The notes under the pieces are model-generated. The model was not told the DNA's origin, did no database searches, and worked only from the letters and a program-made list of their open reading frames with translations. From Pseudomonadota bacterium (lineage in GTDB: Bacteria; Pseudomonadota; Alphaproteobacteria; SP197), in assembly GCA_027592745.1 (NCBI GenBank), contig JAQCLG010000012.1, forward strand, positions 1 to 44,919: a stretch of 44,919 nucleotides of DNA. The letters are read 5' to 3'. The translations under genes were made by a program, and so were the position numbers. Below, piece after piece: positions 19,343-27,950 of the stretch (position 1 is its first letter; each line of letters begins with the position of its first letter).

Positions 19343-19800
19343 AGAAGCAGGCCGATGAGGAGGGTGAGCGGCGTCAGGATGTCCCACCAGAAGATCGGGC
19401 CGACGTTGTTGATGGCGAAGTTTCCGGCGTCGCGCATCTCGCGGACGTGGCCCCAGGCCGCACCCCAGAGGAAGGCTGCCGAGACGAGGAAGACGGCCCA
19501 GCCGGCGGGCGCACCAAGGAAGGTGGCGCCGATCGCGGCAAGGCCGATGCCCAGGTTGGCGATGCCCACCTCGTACTGGAAGGGGCTGGTTTCCCAGCCG
19601 ATCGAGCGGGCGACCGGCTCGGCCTGGAAGACATGCCTCATGAAGGCCCAGAGGCTGTTCAGGCCCAGGGAGACGAGTAGCATCCACTGGGCGAGCGGCG
19701 CCATGTCCGCGCCGGCGCCGGGCACGGCGAGCCCGGTGACGCCCAGGACAAGGGCGATGGCGTAGAGGACCGCGGGAACGAAGGCCATGGCCGGATGCAT
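19339..19800 (-). CDS. Small integral membrane protein, function unknown
   Basis: A 153-residue protein with four to five hydrophobic segments (MAFVPAVLYAIALVLGVTGL, MLLVSLGLNSLWAFM, a stretch around GLAAIGATFLG, and ILTPLTLLIGLLL at the end). It resembles uncharacterised membrane proteins of the DUF6790 type with a conserved GHVREMRDAGNFAINN loop; I name this only tentatively. GGAGAAATCGC precedes ATG 19800. It overlaps the EamA gene tail to tail and starts back to back with the CaiB-like gene. Confidence 0.75.
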   Translation of the reverse strand: MHPAMAFVPAVLYAIALVLGVTGLAVPGAGADMAPLAQWMLLVSLGLNSLWAFMRHVFQAEPVARSIGWETSPFQYEVGIANLGIGLAAIGATFLGAPAGWAVFLVSAAFLWGAAWGHVREMRDAGNFAINNVGPIFWWDILTPLTLLIGLLL

Positions 19801-19899
19801 GCGATTTCTCCGTGAAGGGGGGATGCGGGCCGCTCGACCGGCATTATCCTGCCACCGGCGGGCACGAGGATTCCACGGGTATTCGAAAGGGAGCAGGCG

Positions 19900-21081
19900 A
19901 TGGGCCAGACAGGTGAGGACGGCGAAGGACTGCTGGCCGGGGTGCGCGTGGTGGACGTCACGCACATGCTGGCCGGGCCGTACTGCACCTGGGTGCTGGC
20001 TTCGATGGGTGCGGAGGTGATCAAGGTCGAGCGTCCCGGCGGCGGCGACTTCACCCGCGGCCTGGCCCCCTTCCACGAGGGCGAGAGCGTCTATTTCATG
20101 AGCGTCAACCGGGGCAAGGAGAGCCTGACCCTGGACCTGAAGGAGCCCCGCGGCAGGGAGGCCTTCCGCCGCCTGGCCGCGACCTGCGACATCCTGGTCG
20201 AGAACAACCGCGCCGGCGCCATGGACCGCCTGGGCCTGGGCTGGGACGACCTGCGCGCCGACAATCCCGGCCTGATCTATGCCTCGATCTCGGGTTTCGG
20301 CTAGACCGGGCCCTACCGCAACCGGCCGGCCTTCGATGCCATCGCCCAGGCGCTCTCGGGCATGATGAGCATCACCGGCGAGGAGGGCGGCGAACCGTGC
20401 CGGGTCGGCGCCTCGATCGGCGACATCGGCGCCAGCCTGTTCGGCGCGGTCGGCATCCTGGCGGCGTTGCAGAAGCGCCAGCGCACGGGCAAGGGCACGC
20501 GCCTCGACGTCGCCATGCTCGACTGCCAGCTTGCCCTGATGGAAAACGCCGTGGCCCGTTGCGCCACCCTGGGCCTGGAGCCGCGCCCCCTGGTCGTGCC
20601 CTTCCAGGCCTTTCCCACGGCGGACCGGCCGCTGGCCGTCTGTGTCGATACCGATGCCCAGTGGCAGCGCCTGTGCGCCGTGCTGGGCTGCCCCGAACTG
20701 TTGAACGATCCCAGATTTGCCCCGGGCAATGACCGGGGCGCCCACCACGGCGAACTCGAACCGCTGCTGAAGTCGGCCTTCGCACGCCATGGCCGCGACC
20801 ACTGGCTGACGCTGCTGGAAGCCGCCGATGTCCCGGCCAGCCCGATCAATTCCGTTTCCGAGGCACTGGCCGATCCGCAGGTGCGCCACCGCGCCATGGT
20901 GCAGGAAGCCCCGGAGGGTTCGGGGCGGCGTTTCGTCGGCCTGCCGATCCATGTCGACGGCGCAACACCGGCGCCGCAGCGTCCGGCGCCGCAGCTTGGC
21001 GAGCAGGGCGATGGGGTGCTTGCGGCCCTGGGTTACGACCGCGAGACGATCGCGGCGATGCGCCGCGACGGTGTGACCTGA
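19900..21081 (+). pseudogene. CaiB/BaiF family CoA-transferase (class III), interrupted by in-frame TAG
   Basis: A 393-codon frame for a family III CoA-transferase, moving CoA between carboxylic acids. LAGPYCTWVLASMGAEVIKVE (residues about 23-43) and SGFG-x-TGPYRNRPAFD are family hallmarks; the catalytic Asp is in GASIGDIGAS. Codon 135 is TAG (20302-20304), where relatives have Gln (SGFGQTGPY), so a single C-to-T change of CAG explains it. After the TAG the frame is clean to a TGA at 21079. Stopping there would leave only the N-terminal third and no catalytic Asp. AGGCG precedes the ATG. The hotdog thioesterase gene lies convergently 7 bases downstream. Confidence 0.85.
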
Positions 21082-21088
21082 GGCCGGT

Positions 21089-21577
21089 TCAGCCCGCCTT
21101 GCGTGGAATGGCGATGCCGCGGCCCGATTCGGCGGGTCGCTCGAGACCGCCGTGGGCCGCCATGACCTCGGCGAGGCGGGTCTGGATCGGCTCGGGCCAG
21201 GGCGCGGGCCTGCGCGTGTCCAAGGCGATGTGGATCTCGATGATCTCGTTCTTGGCGGCGACGTAGTCGTCGCGCGTCTGCATCAGGGTGTGGAAGATGA
21301 CCACCTTGTTGTGGTCGCAGTCGATGAGCTGGGAGAGCACCTGCAACGGGTCGCCCAGCATCACCTCGCGGCGGAACCAGCTGCCCTCCTGGAGGGCAAA
21401 CAGGCTGCCGTTGCCCGGCGCCAGCGAGGCCCGGCTGATGCCCAGATGGCGGTAGAACAGCCGCGCGGCCTGGTCGAAGACCTTGGTGTAGGAACGGATG
21501 CCCATGTGGCCGTTGTGGTCGACCCACTCGGGCGCGACCTCGGTGCGGAACTCGCCAAAGGGTGCGTTGTCGTTCAT
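21089..21577 (-). CDS. Hotdog-fold acyl-CoA thioesterase
   Basis: A 162-residue single-hotdog protein of the 4-hydroxybenzoyl-CoA thioesterase-like family. VAPEWVDHNGHMGIRSYTKVFD near the N-terminus contains the active-site region, with Asp/His and the start of the long helix. Similar domains occur as betainyl-CoA thioesterases and at the C-terminus of carnitine dehydrogenases, so a link with the CaiB-like and CaiD-like genes is conceivable. It is the last gene of the mlaA-mlaC run, 47 bases after mlaC, and may be co-transcribed with it. Confidence 0.85.
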   Translation of the reverse strand: MNDNAPFGEFRTEVAPEWVDHNGHMGIRSYTKVFDQAARLFYRHLGISRASLAPGNGSLFALQEGSWFRREVMLGDPLQVLSQLIDCDHNKVVIFHTLMQTRDDYVAAKNEIIEIHIALDTRRPAPWPEPIQTRLAEVMAAHGGLERPAESGRGIAIPRKAG

Positions 21578-21624
21578 CGGAGGAACCTGACGGCTGGGAC
21601 GGGCGGGCCTGCGTGCGGAGCGGC

Positions 21625-22224
21625 CTACTGGCTCAGGCTGCTCTCCTGCAGGCTGGCGATCAGGCCGTCCAGGCCCTTGCGCTGGATCACGGCGCTGAAC
21701 TCGTCGCGCTGCGTCTTGAGCATCGAAAGCCCTTCGACGACGACATCGATCACCTGGAAGCTGCCGCCGGTGGGGCGGACGCGGAAATCGACGATGATGG
21801 GCTTGCCCGACTGGTCGGTGATGGTGGTGCGCACGGCGACGTCGTTGTTGTTCATCGGCTTGGCCTGGCCGACCTGGAAGGAGTAGCCGGTGAAGGCGTT
21901 GAACCGGGTCAGGTAGGTCGTCACGATGTAGTCGGCGAAGGCCTGGTTGTATTCGGCAAGCTGCTCGTCCGAGGCATTCTGGCGATAGGGGCCAAGCGCC
22001 AGTTCGGCCAGCTTGTCGAGCGCGAAGACCTCGCGCAGCCAGTTGTAGAAGTGCTCGCTGCGTTCGGCTCCGGCCGGCTCGTCGAGGATCGCGATCATGC
22101 GATCGCCGTTGTCCGAGACGAAGGTCTGGGCATCCTGGGAGACGTCGGCGGCGGCGGGCGCCGTGGACAGGACGAGGAAACCCAGCGCCAGAACACGGGC
22201 CAGGCGGAACATGGGAAGATTCAT
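21625..22224 (-). CDS. mlaC: MlaC-family periplasmic phospholipid-binding protein
   Basis: A 199-residue MlaC/Ttg2D-family protein that shuttles phospholipids through the periplasm from MlaA at the outer membrane to the inner-membrane MlaFEDB complex. The signal peptide is residues 1-26 (VLALGFLVLSTAPAAAD). Family features include LGPYRQNASDEQ, FADYIVTTYLTRFNAF and the C-terminal VIDVVVEGLSML. It starts 34 bases after the mlaA stop, so both form an operon. mlaFED are not in this window, so the system is split. ATG 22224 or the ATG four codons later could be the start; neither has a strong ribosome site. Confidence 0.9.
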   Translation of the reverse strand: MNLPMFRLARVLALGFLVLSTAPAAADVSQDAQTFVSDNGDRMIAILDEPAGAERSEHFYNWLREVFALDKLAELALGPYRQNASDEQLAEYNQAFADYIVTTYLTRFNAFTGYSFQVGQAKPMNNNDVAVRTTITDQSGKPIIVDFRVRPTGGSFQVIDVVVEGLSMLKTQRDEFSAVIQRKGLDGLIASLQESSLSQ

Positions 22225-22258
22225 GATGCGTCTTGCTGTCTGTCTTGGAGAAGGGTGA

Positions 22259-23020
22259 TCAGTCGTCGTCGTTGAACAGCGGCATGTCGGCATCGCCGTT
22301 GGCGATCGCGGCATCCCGGTCCTGGCGGTAGAGGCTGCGCACGGTGGCGTAGAAGTCGATCGAGGTGTCGCGCATCGTGTCGTACTCCTCGCCCAGCTCG
22401 GAGCGCTTGTTGACGCCCTCCGCGCCGGCGCGAGCATAACTCCAGCCCGGCGTCAGCAGGTAGGTCAGCGGGTCGGTCAGGATGTCGACGCCCAGGCCCA
22501 CGGTATCGCGCACGTTGGAGGGGCCGATCAGAGGCAGCTCGATGAAGGCGCCCTCGGCCATGCCCCAGACGGCCAGGGTCTGGCCGAAGTCCTCGCGCCG
22601 GGGTTCCTCGTCGAAGTTGCCGGGAATGTCGAAGATGCCGCCCAGGCCCGCCGTGGTGTTGATGAAGAACGAGACGGTGGAATCGACCGTGTTGTCCCAG
22701 TCGCCCTGCAGGGCGCTGTTGAGGATCGTCACCGGCATGCTCAGGTTCTGCAGGAAGTTCTTGATGCCGTTGCGCAAGGGCTCGGGCACACCTTCGCGGT
22801 ACATCGTGGAAAGCGGCATCAGCGCGACATCGTCGACCGCGGTGTTGACGTCGTAGACGTAGCGGTTGAGCGGCTCGATGGGATCGTTGGCCTCGTAGAA
22901 CACTTGGCGCTCAACCGGATCCTCCGGCGGCGTCGCACAGGCGGCAACGATCGTCAGCAGGGCTGCGACCGCAATGCGGCCAGAACGGCCGGAAAACCTG
23001 AAGGGCTGTTGCAGGAACAT
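22259..23020 (-). CDS. mlaA: MlaA (VacJ) outer-membrane lipoprotein
   Basis: A 253-residue VacJ family lipoprotein that removes mislocalised phospholipids from the outer leaflet of the outer membrane. A lipobox-like VAAC (about residue 28) follows a hydrophobic stretch. Family motifs are NDPIEPLNRYVYDVN, NFLQNLSMPVTILN, FFINTTAGLGGIFD and EDFGQTLAVWG. ATG 23020 was chosen over a GTG three codons upstream; no good ribosome site decides. First gene of the mlaA-mlaC-thioesterase run. Confidence 0.93.
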   Translation of the reverse strand: MFLQQPFRFSGRSGRIAVAALLTIVAACATPPEDPVERQVFYEANDPIEPLNRYVYDVNTAVDDVALMPLSTMYREGVPEPLRNGIKNFLQNLSMPVTILNSALQGDWDNTVDSTVSFFINTTAGLGGIFDIPGNFDEEPRREDFGQTLAVWGMAEGAFIELPLIGPSNVRDTVGLGVDILTDPLTYLLTPGWSYARAGAEGVNKRSELGEEYDTMRDTSIDFYATVRSLYRQDRDAAIANGDADMPLFNDDD

Positions 23021-23290
23021 CAGGGCCACACACTCTGAGATTGATCGTCATCGCAGAGAGCAAGCCCAGGCCGCCTTGGCGTGCCGACAGCAAGAGATCG
23101 CCCCCGGTTCAGGAGCTTGAACGGCTCCCTACACGGCACAAGTGATAGCATGTCTGGCGATGGCGAGTCCATCGAACGGCGGGCAAACGTCTCTTCTCTG
23201 CAACGGGTGTTGCCAGGAATCCTCATAAATCGGGCAGGGACGTGCGGCTCGTCACAAGCCCGCCTGCAACCTGCCGCAATGCCCCGGCGT
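23021..23290. other. Intergenic region before mlaA
   Basis: About 270 bases between mlaA and the end of the next MFS gene on the same strand. It must carry the mlaA promoter. A GCTATC sequence on the minus strand around 23146 could be a -10 box, but no clear -35 was seen. No small gene is supported. Confidence 0.4.
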
Positions 23291-24553
23291 TCATGGCGCT
23301 TCGCGCCGTTCGGGCGGCTCCTTCCCCTCTGCCGGCGCGGCGCGGGGATCGAGTTCGCGGGAGATGGGCGTCTCGCCGGCCGGGGGGACGTAATTGCCCT
23401 GTTCGGGCACGGGCAGGGGCGCGCGGCGGCGCATGCGGTAGACCGTGAAGAGGCCGAGCGCCAGGAGGACGACCGCGGCATAGAGCCAGAGTCCGGCCGG
23501 CCCGGCGGCGTCCATCGCCCAGGAGCCGATGTTGGGCCCGGCGATCGCCCCCAGGCTGTAGGCGATCAGCAGGCCGGAACTGACCGCGACGAACTGGTCC
23601 TTCTCGACGTAGTCGTTCGACTGGGCGACGGCCATGCCGTAGATCGGCCCGGTCATGCCGCCGAAGACGAAGGCAAGGATCGGCAGCAGGGCGACGGAAT
23701 AGTCCCCCAGCAGCACGACGAAGGCCGAGACCAGGGTCGCCGCGGCGGTCAGCGCGAGCATGGTCGAGCGCCGGTCGAAGCGGTCCGAGAGCCAGCCGAC
23801 CGGCACCTGCATCGCCAGGCCGCCCAGGATGATGGCGCTGAACAGGGCCGAGACGCCGCCGTCCCCCAGGCCGACCAGTTCGCCATAAACCGCGCCCAGG
23901 CCGTAGATCGCGCTGTTGACGAGGCCGGCGGCAATGCAGCCGACCACGCCCAGGGGCGAAATCTCGAACAGCTTGCGCAGGTTCATGCGCTTGCCCACGG
24001 CGATCACCGGATTGCCGGCACGGGTCAGGGCGATGGGCAGCAGGCAGAGGTTGAAGAGAATGCCGGTGAGGGCGAACAGGCGGAAGGAATCGGGATCGCC
24101 GAGGTTCACCAAGAACGGCCCGACGGCAAAGGCGCCCGAGGAGGCGACCGTGTAGAAGGCAAAGACGCGGCCGCGCTGCTCGTTGCTGGCCTGGCTGTTG
24201 AACCAACTCTCGAGCACCATGAACAGGCCGGCCATGGCATAGCCGATGACGATGCGGATCAGGAACCAGATCGTCGGGCTGAAGAAGAGGCCCATGGCGA
24301 TCACCGCGCAGGCCGCGATGGCGGCAAAGACCGTGAAGGCACGGATGTGACCGACCCGCAGGATGATCGCGGTTGCCGTGAAGGAGCCGGTGAGCAGGCC
24401 GATGAAATGGCCCGAGGCGATGATGCCCACGGTCGAAGGTTCGACGCTGCCGGCCAGGCGCAGGCCGATCAGGGTGAACAGGGAGCCGTTGGCGATGTTG
24501 AGCAGCGCCGTGGCAGCCAGCAGGGCCCCGAACAGCGTCAGAACGGCGCGCAT
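23291..24553 (-). CDS. MFS transporter (YcaD-like)
   Basis: A 420-residue major facilitator protein of the inner membrane with about 12 membrane segments, resembling the YcaD group: GSLFTLIGLRLA, SGHFIGLLTGS, ESWFNSQASNEQRGRVFAFY and GWLSDRFDRRS (loop signature between helices 8 and 9). A hydrophilic tail of about 45 residues (from YRMRRRAPLP) is charged and Pro/Glu-rich. ATG 24553 is preceded by AAGGGAACGTTGC. A GCTCTAGGCT motif lies 26 bases upstream. Substrate unknown. Confidence 0.88.
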   Translation of the reverse strand: MRAVLTLFGALLAATALLNIANGSLFTLIGLRLAGSVEPSTVGIIASGHFIGLLTGSFTATAIILRVGHIRAFTVFAAIAACAVIAMGLFFSPTIWFLIRIVIGYAMAGLFMVLESWFNSQASNEQRGRVFAFYTVASSGAFAVGPFLVNLGDPDSFRLFALTGILFNLCLLPIALTRAGNPVIAVGKRMNLRKLFEISPLGVVGCIAAGLVNSAIYGLGAVYGELVGLGDGGVSALFSAIILGGLAMQVPVGWLSDRFDRRSTMLALTAAATLVSAFVVLLGDYSVALLPILAFVFGGMTGPIYGMAVAQSNDYVEKDQFVAVSSGLLIAYSLGAIAGPNIGSWAMDAAGPAGLWLYAAVVLLALGLFTVYRMRRRAPLPVPEQGNYVPPAGETPISRELDPRAAPAEGKEPPERREAP

Positions 24554-24579
24554 GCAACGTTCCCTTGGTCGTCGCCGCC

Positions 24580-24589
24580 AGCCTAGAGC
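24580..24589 (-). promoter_or_regulatory. Candidate -10 motif GCTCTAGGCT
   Basis: Minus-strand GCTCTAGGCT lies 26 bases before the MFS start codon at 24553. It also forms one edge of a short hairpin (GAGCAG TT CTGCTC), so it could be part of a palindromic repeat rather than a promoter. Confidence 0.3.
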
Positions 24590-24676
24590 AGTTCTGCTCC
24601 GGATTGCATCCATCTGAACGGGTGGACCCCAACGGCTGGGTCCGGCCCGGCCGTTCGCGATGGCGCGGGGCCGCCG

Positions 24677-25681
24677 TCAGTCCTGCGGTGCAAGGAAGGC
24701 CGGCGCGCGCGCCTCGTGGCCCGAGGGGAGGGGCGCGACGGGATCGAACACGAAGGCGGCGATGTCGTCGACCGGCAGGGCGCGGCCGAGATCGCGTAGC
24801 AGCATGTGGAAGCCGTCGGGATAGGTCGCGCTGCGCACCGGGCCGTCGAGCCGGGCGGCGAACCGGGCCATGGCCTCGCGCGGGACGATCTGGTCCTGCT
24901 CGCCATAGACCAGCAGCACCGGCAGCGGCATGGTCCCGCCCGCGGCCAGCCCGGCATCCATCAGGCGCACCAGGCCGAGCACGGCATCGGCCCTGCTCTG
25001 TTTGATGACGAGGGGATCGCGTCCCAGGGCGCGCAGCATCTCGATGTTGTCGGAGGGCCAGATCTCCAGGCCGCTGCCCGACAGCGTCATGCCCGGAACG
25101 AGATGGGCGGTGAGCCAGAGCGAGGCGCGGTAGATCCACGGCATGGTGTCCAGGCCCCAGACGGCCGGGGCGACCAGCACGGCGGCCTGCACGCCGGGTG
25201 GGGGACCCTGGGACAGGACGACGGTGACGACCGCCCCGCCCATGCTCTCGCCCAGCAGCACCAAGGGAACGCCGGGATGGCGTTCCCGGACCAGGGCGGT
25301 GGCGGCCCGCGCGTCGTCGGCCAGCGCGGCGATGCCGGGCCACAGGCCGGGTTCCGGGCTGCGCCCGAAGCCGCGCTGGTCGTAGGCGTAGGTCACGATG
25401 CCCCGTTCGGCCCAGCGCTGCGCCGGCAGGGCAAAGGCGTTGCCGTGGTCGTTGTAACCGTGCAGCGCCAGGATCACGGTGCGGGGATCCTCGGGCGGCA
25501 GCCAGACGTGCAGCGCCAGGGGCATGCCGTCGGCCATGACCAGCGCATCGTCGCCGTAGGCCGGCGCCATGACCGGCTCGCCGGCCGGGCGCAGGACCGG
25601 TGCGCAGGCGGCCAGGGCGGCCAGCAGCAAAAGGGCTGCGGCGGGCGATGGCGCGCGGCGGCTCAAGGCGGTCCCGAGCAT
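24677..25681 (-). CDS. Lipoprotein alpha/beta hydrolase (monoacylglycerol lipase-like)
   Basis: A 334-residue alpha/beta hydrolase of the lysophospholipase/monoacylglycerol lipase family (Hydrolase_4). A lipoprotein signal ends in LAAC (about residue 26), so the enzyme is likely membrane-anchored on the periplasmic side. The oxyanion motif ALHGYNDHG, YDQRGFGRS, nucleophile GESMGG, acid in YGEQDQIVP and His in DGFHMLLRD make a complete triad. It probably hydrolyses lysophospholipids or monoacylglycerols. It is divergent from the ABC-2 permease; the 134-base gap shows no clear promoter. Confidence 0.9.
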   Translation of the reverse strand: MLGTALSRRAPSPAAALLLLAALAACAPVLRPAGEPVMAPAYGDDALVMADGMPLALHVWLPPEDPRTVILALHGYNDHGNAFALPAQRWAERGIVTYAYDQRGFGRSPEPGLWPGIAALADDARAATALVRERHPGVPLVLLGESMGGAVVTVVLSQGPPPGVQAAVLVAPAVWGLDTMPWIYRASLWLTAHLVPGMTLSGSGLEIWPSDNIEMLRALGRDPLVIKQSRADAVLGLVRLMDAGLAAGGTMPLPVLLVYGEQDQIVPREAMARFAARLDGPVRSATYPDGFHMLLRDLGRALPVDDIAAFVFDPVAPLPSGHEARAPAFLAPQD

Positions 25682-25815
25682 GGTTGGCGTCGTCCGGCGG
25701 TCATGGGAACTCCCTGCTGCAACGCTCCGGCGGTCTTGCGGGTTTCCATCGCAGCCCGCGGGAATCTATGGTGGGGGCGAGCTTTCCATCGCCCCCGCGG
25801 CGAAACAAGGACCCC

Positions 25816-26610
25816 ATGACCCAGGCAGACCTCGCACCCGCCCGGCACCGGCCCGGTCTCGGCCTCCTCACGCTCTACCTGTGCGAGGTCCGCCGTTTCA
25901 TGAAGATTCCGGGCCAGACCGTGGTTGCCCCGGCGATCACCACCATGCTGTTCATGGCGGTCTTCGCGCTTGCCCTGGGGCGCGCGGTCAACGAGGTCGG
26001 CGGCGTGCCCTTCCTGGTCTTCCTGGCGCCGGGCCTGGTGATGATGGCGATGCTGCAGAACGCCTTTGCCAATTCCTCCTCCTCGCTGATCATCGCCAAG
26101 GTGCAGGTCAACATCGTCGACCTGCTGATGCCGCCGCTGGGCGCGCTCGAGCTGCTGGCGGGCCTGGCCCTGGGTGCCGCGACGCGCGGCCTGGTCGTGG
26201 GCGCCTTCGTGCTGGTCGTCATGCAGGCCTTCGTCCTGCCGCCGCCGGTGGCGCCGCTGGCGGTGCTCTACTACGCCGTGATGGCCTGCCTGATGATGGC
26301 GCTGATGGGCCTGCTGGTCGGCATCTGGGCCGAGAAGTTCGACCAGATCGCCGCGCTCACCAACTTCTTCATCACACCGCTCACCTTCCTGTCGGGGACC
26401 TTCTACTCGATCTCGCGCCCGCCCGAATCCCTGCAGTTCCTAGCCCACGTGAACCCGTTCTACTATGCCATCGACGGCTTCCGCTACGGCTTCACGGGCC
26501 AGGCCGACGGTTCGCTGCTGGCCGGCGCCCTGTTCCTTGCCGGGTTCGTGGCGGCCCTGGCGGTGATCGCGTGGGTCCTGCTTGAGCGGGGCGTGCGGCT
26601 GAAGGCCTGA
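25816..26610 (+). CDS. ABC-2 type transporter permease
   Basis: A 264-residue inner-membrane permease of the ABC-2 family with about six membrane segments. The family hallmark near the fifth segment reads FFITPLTFLSGTFYS, followed by HVNPFYYAIDGFRYGF. Relatives export polysaccharides, lipids or drugs; YadH-like permeases are closest in pattern. The usual partner ATPase gene, normally just upstream, is missing: the upstream neighbour is a divergent hydrolase. ATG 25816 follows AAGGACCCC and gives the normal length; the frame is open further upstream. Confidence 0.88.
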   Translation: MTQADLAPARHRPGLGLLTLYLCEVRRFMKIPGQTVVAPAITTMLFMAVFALALGRAVNEVGGVPFLVFLAPGLVMMAMLQNAFANSSSSLIIAKVQVNIVDLLMPPLGALELLAGLALGAATRGLVVGAFVLVVMQAFVLPPPVAPLAVLYYAVMACLMMALMGLLVGIWAEKFDQIAALTNFFITPLTFLSGTFYSISRPPESLQFLAHVNPFYYAIDGFRYGFTGQADGSLLAGALFLAGFVAALAVIAWVLLERGVRLKA

Positions 26611-26625
26611 GGCCGCGGCCCGCCG

Positions 26626-26654
26626 TTGACAGCGCCGGGGACCGCCCCGATAGT
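26626..26654 (+). promoter_or_regulatory. Promoter of the argD-argF-hslO operon
   Basis: TTGACA and GATAGT are separated by exactly 17 bases, the best sigma-70-type promoter in the window. Transcription would begin near 26661, about 117 bases before the argD start codon. Confidence 0.75.
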
Positions 26655-26663
26655 GCCGCCCGT

Positions 26664-26692
26664 CCCCGGGGGGCTTGCTCCACGGGGTTTTT
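26664..26692 (+). terminator. Hairpin with T-run in the argD leader (possible attenuator)
   Basis: CCCCG and CGGGG form a stem around a 14-base loop that can pair further inside, followed at once by TTTTT and then CGTTTT. It begins only a few bases after the predicted transcription start. It could be an early terminator/attenuator or a 5'-stabilising hairpin. Confidence 0.45.
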
Positions 26693-26777
26693 CGTTTTGG
26701 CAGTCCGTTCCTTCGGCCGGCACCCCGGAATCCACAGCGTCGGCCGATCGCATGGACGTTTCTTGCGGGAGGTCGCG

Positions 26778-27950
26778 GTGATCGCGCCAGTGATGCCGAC
26801 CTACGGCCGTGCGGACCTCGTGTTCGCGCGGGGCGAAGGTGCCTATCTCTTCACCGAGACGGGCGAGCGTTATCTCGATTTCGGGTGCGGCATCGCCGTC
26901 ACCAGCCTGGGCCATGCGCACCCCCATCTGGTGGCGGCACTGAAGGATCAGGCCGAGCGCCTCTGGCATACCTCCAACCTCTACCGAATCAGCGGCCAGG
27001 AACGCCTGGCCGAGCGCCTCGTCGCGAACAGCTTTGCCGACAGCGTCTTCTTTGCCAATTCGGGCGCGGAAGCCAACGAGGGTGCGCTCAAGATGGCGCG
27101 GCGCTACCAGTGGGCCAACGGGCACCCCGAACGCTACCGGACCATCGCCTTCAACGGCGCCTTCCACGGGCGCACGCTGGCGACCATCAGCGCCGGCAGC
27201 GCGGCCAAGCACCTGGAAGGTTTCGGCCCGCCGGTCGAGGGTTTCGACCACATTCCACTGCACGATTCCAATGCGCTGCGCCAGGCGATCACGGCCGAGA
27301 CCGCCGCGATCATCGTCGAGCCGGTGCAGGGCGAGGGCGGCATCACGCCGGTCGATCCGCAGTTCCTCAAGGCGATCCGTGCAGCGGCCGACGAATTCGG
27401 CCTGATCGTGATCTACGACGAGGTGCAGTGCGGCATGGGCCGTTCGGGCAAGCTGTTTGCCCATGAATGGGCCGGTGTCGCCCCCGACGTCATGTCGGTC
27501 GCCAAGGCGCTGGGCGGAGGCATGCCGATCGGCGCGATCCTGGCCAGCGAACGGGTCGCCTCGGCGATGACCGCGGGCAGCCACGGCTCGACCTTCGGCG
27601 GCAATCCGCTGGCGACGGCCGTGGGCAATGCCGTGCTCGACGTCATGCTCGAGCCCGGCTTCCTGCCCGGCGTCGAGGCCAAGGCCAAGGCGCTGCGCAA
27701 GGGGCTGGACGACCTGGCCCGGAAACACCCCGAGATGATCCTCGAGATCCGCGGCCTGGGCATGATGATCGGCGTCAAGGTCGCCCCGCCGGTGGGCGAG
27801 GTGGTCCAGGCGCTGCGCGACAGGAAGCTGCTGACGGTGCCGGCGGGCGACAACATGGTCCGCCTGCTACCGCCGCTGATCGTGGAACAGGCGCAGATCG
27901 ACGAAGGGCTCGCCGCGCTCGATGCGGTCATGGCCGAGATGACGCCATGA
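26778..27950 (+). CDS. argD: Acetylornithine aminotransferase
   Basis: A 390-residue class III PLP-dependent aminotransferase converting N-acetylglutamate semialdehyde to N-acetylornithine in arginine synthesis (also a candidate succinyldiaminopimelate aminotransferase). LDFGCGIAVTSLGHAHP, FFANSGAEANEGALKMAR, EPVQGEGGI, IYDEVQCGMGRSG and the PLP Lys in SVAKALGGGMPIG are all present. The GTG at 26778 is chosen because GGGAGG lies five bases upstream; the frame is open further upstream. Its last bases overlap the argF start as ATGA, so the two are translationally coupled. Confidence 0.96.
   Translation: MIAPVMPTYGRADLVFARGEGAYLFTETGERYLDFGCGIAVTSLGHAHPHLVAALKDQAERLWHTSNLYRISGQERLAERLVANSFADSVFFANSGAEANEGALKMARRYQWANGHPERYRTIAFNGAFHGRTLATISAGSAAKHLEGFGPPVEGFDHIPLHDSNALRQAITAETAAIIVEPVQGEGGITPVDPQFLKAIRAAADEFGLIVIYDEVQCGMGRSGKLFAHEWAGVAPDVMSVAKALGGGMPIGAILASERVASAMTAGSHGSTFGGNPLATAVGNAVLDVMLEPGFLPGVEAKAKALRKGLDDLARKHPEMILEIRGLGMMIGVKVAPPVGEVVQALRDRKLLTVPAGDNMVRLLPPLIVEQAQIDEGLAALDAVMAEMTP

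Noticed and set aside
24580-24660. Possible third copy of the AGAGC-ended palindrome upstream of the MFS gene
   Set aside because: Only a 6-base hairpin (GAGCAG/CTGCTC) is present; the long arms and TCA bulge of the groEL-side elements are missing.
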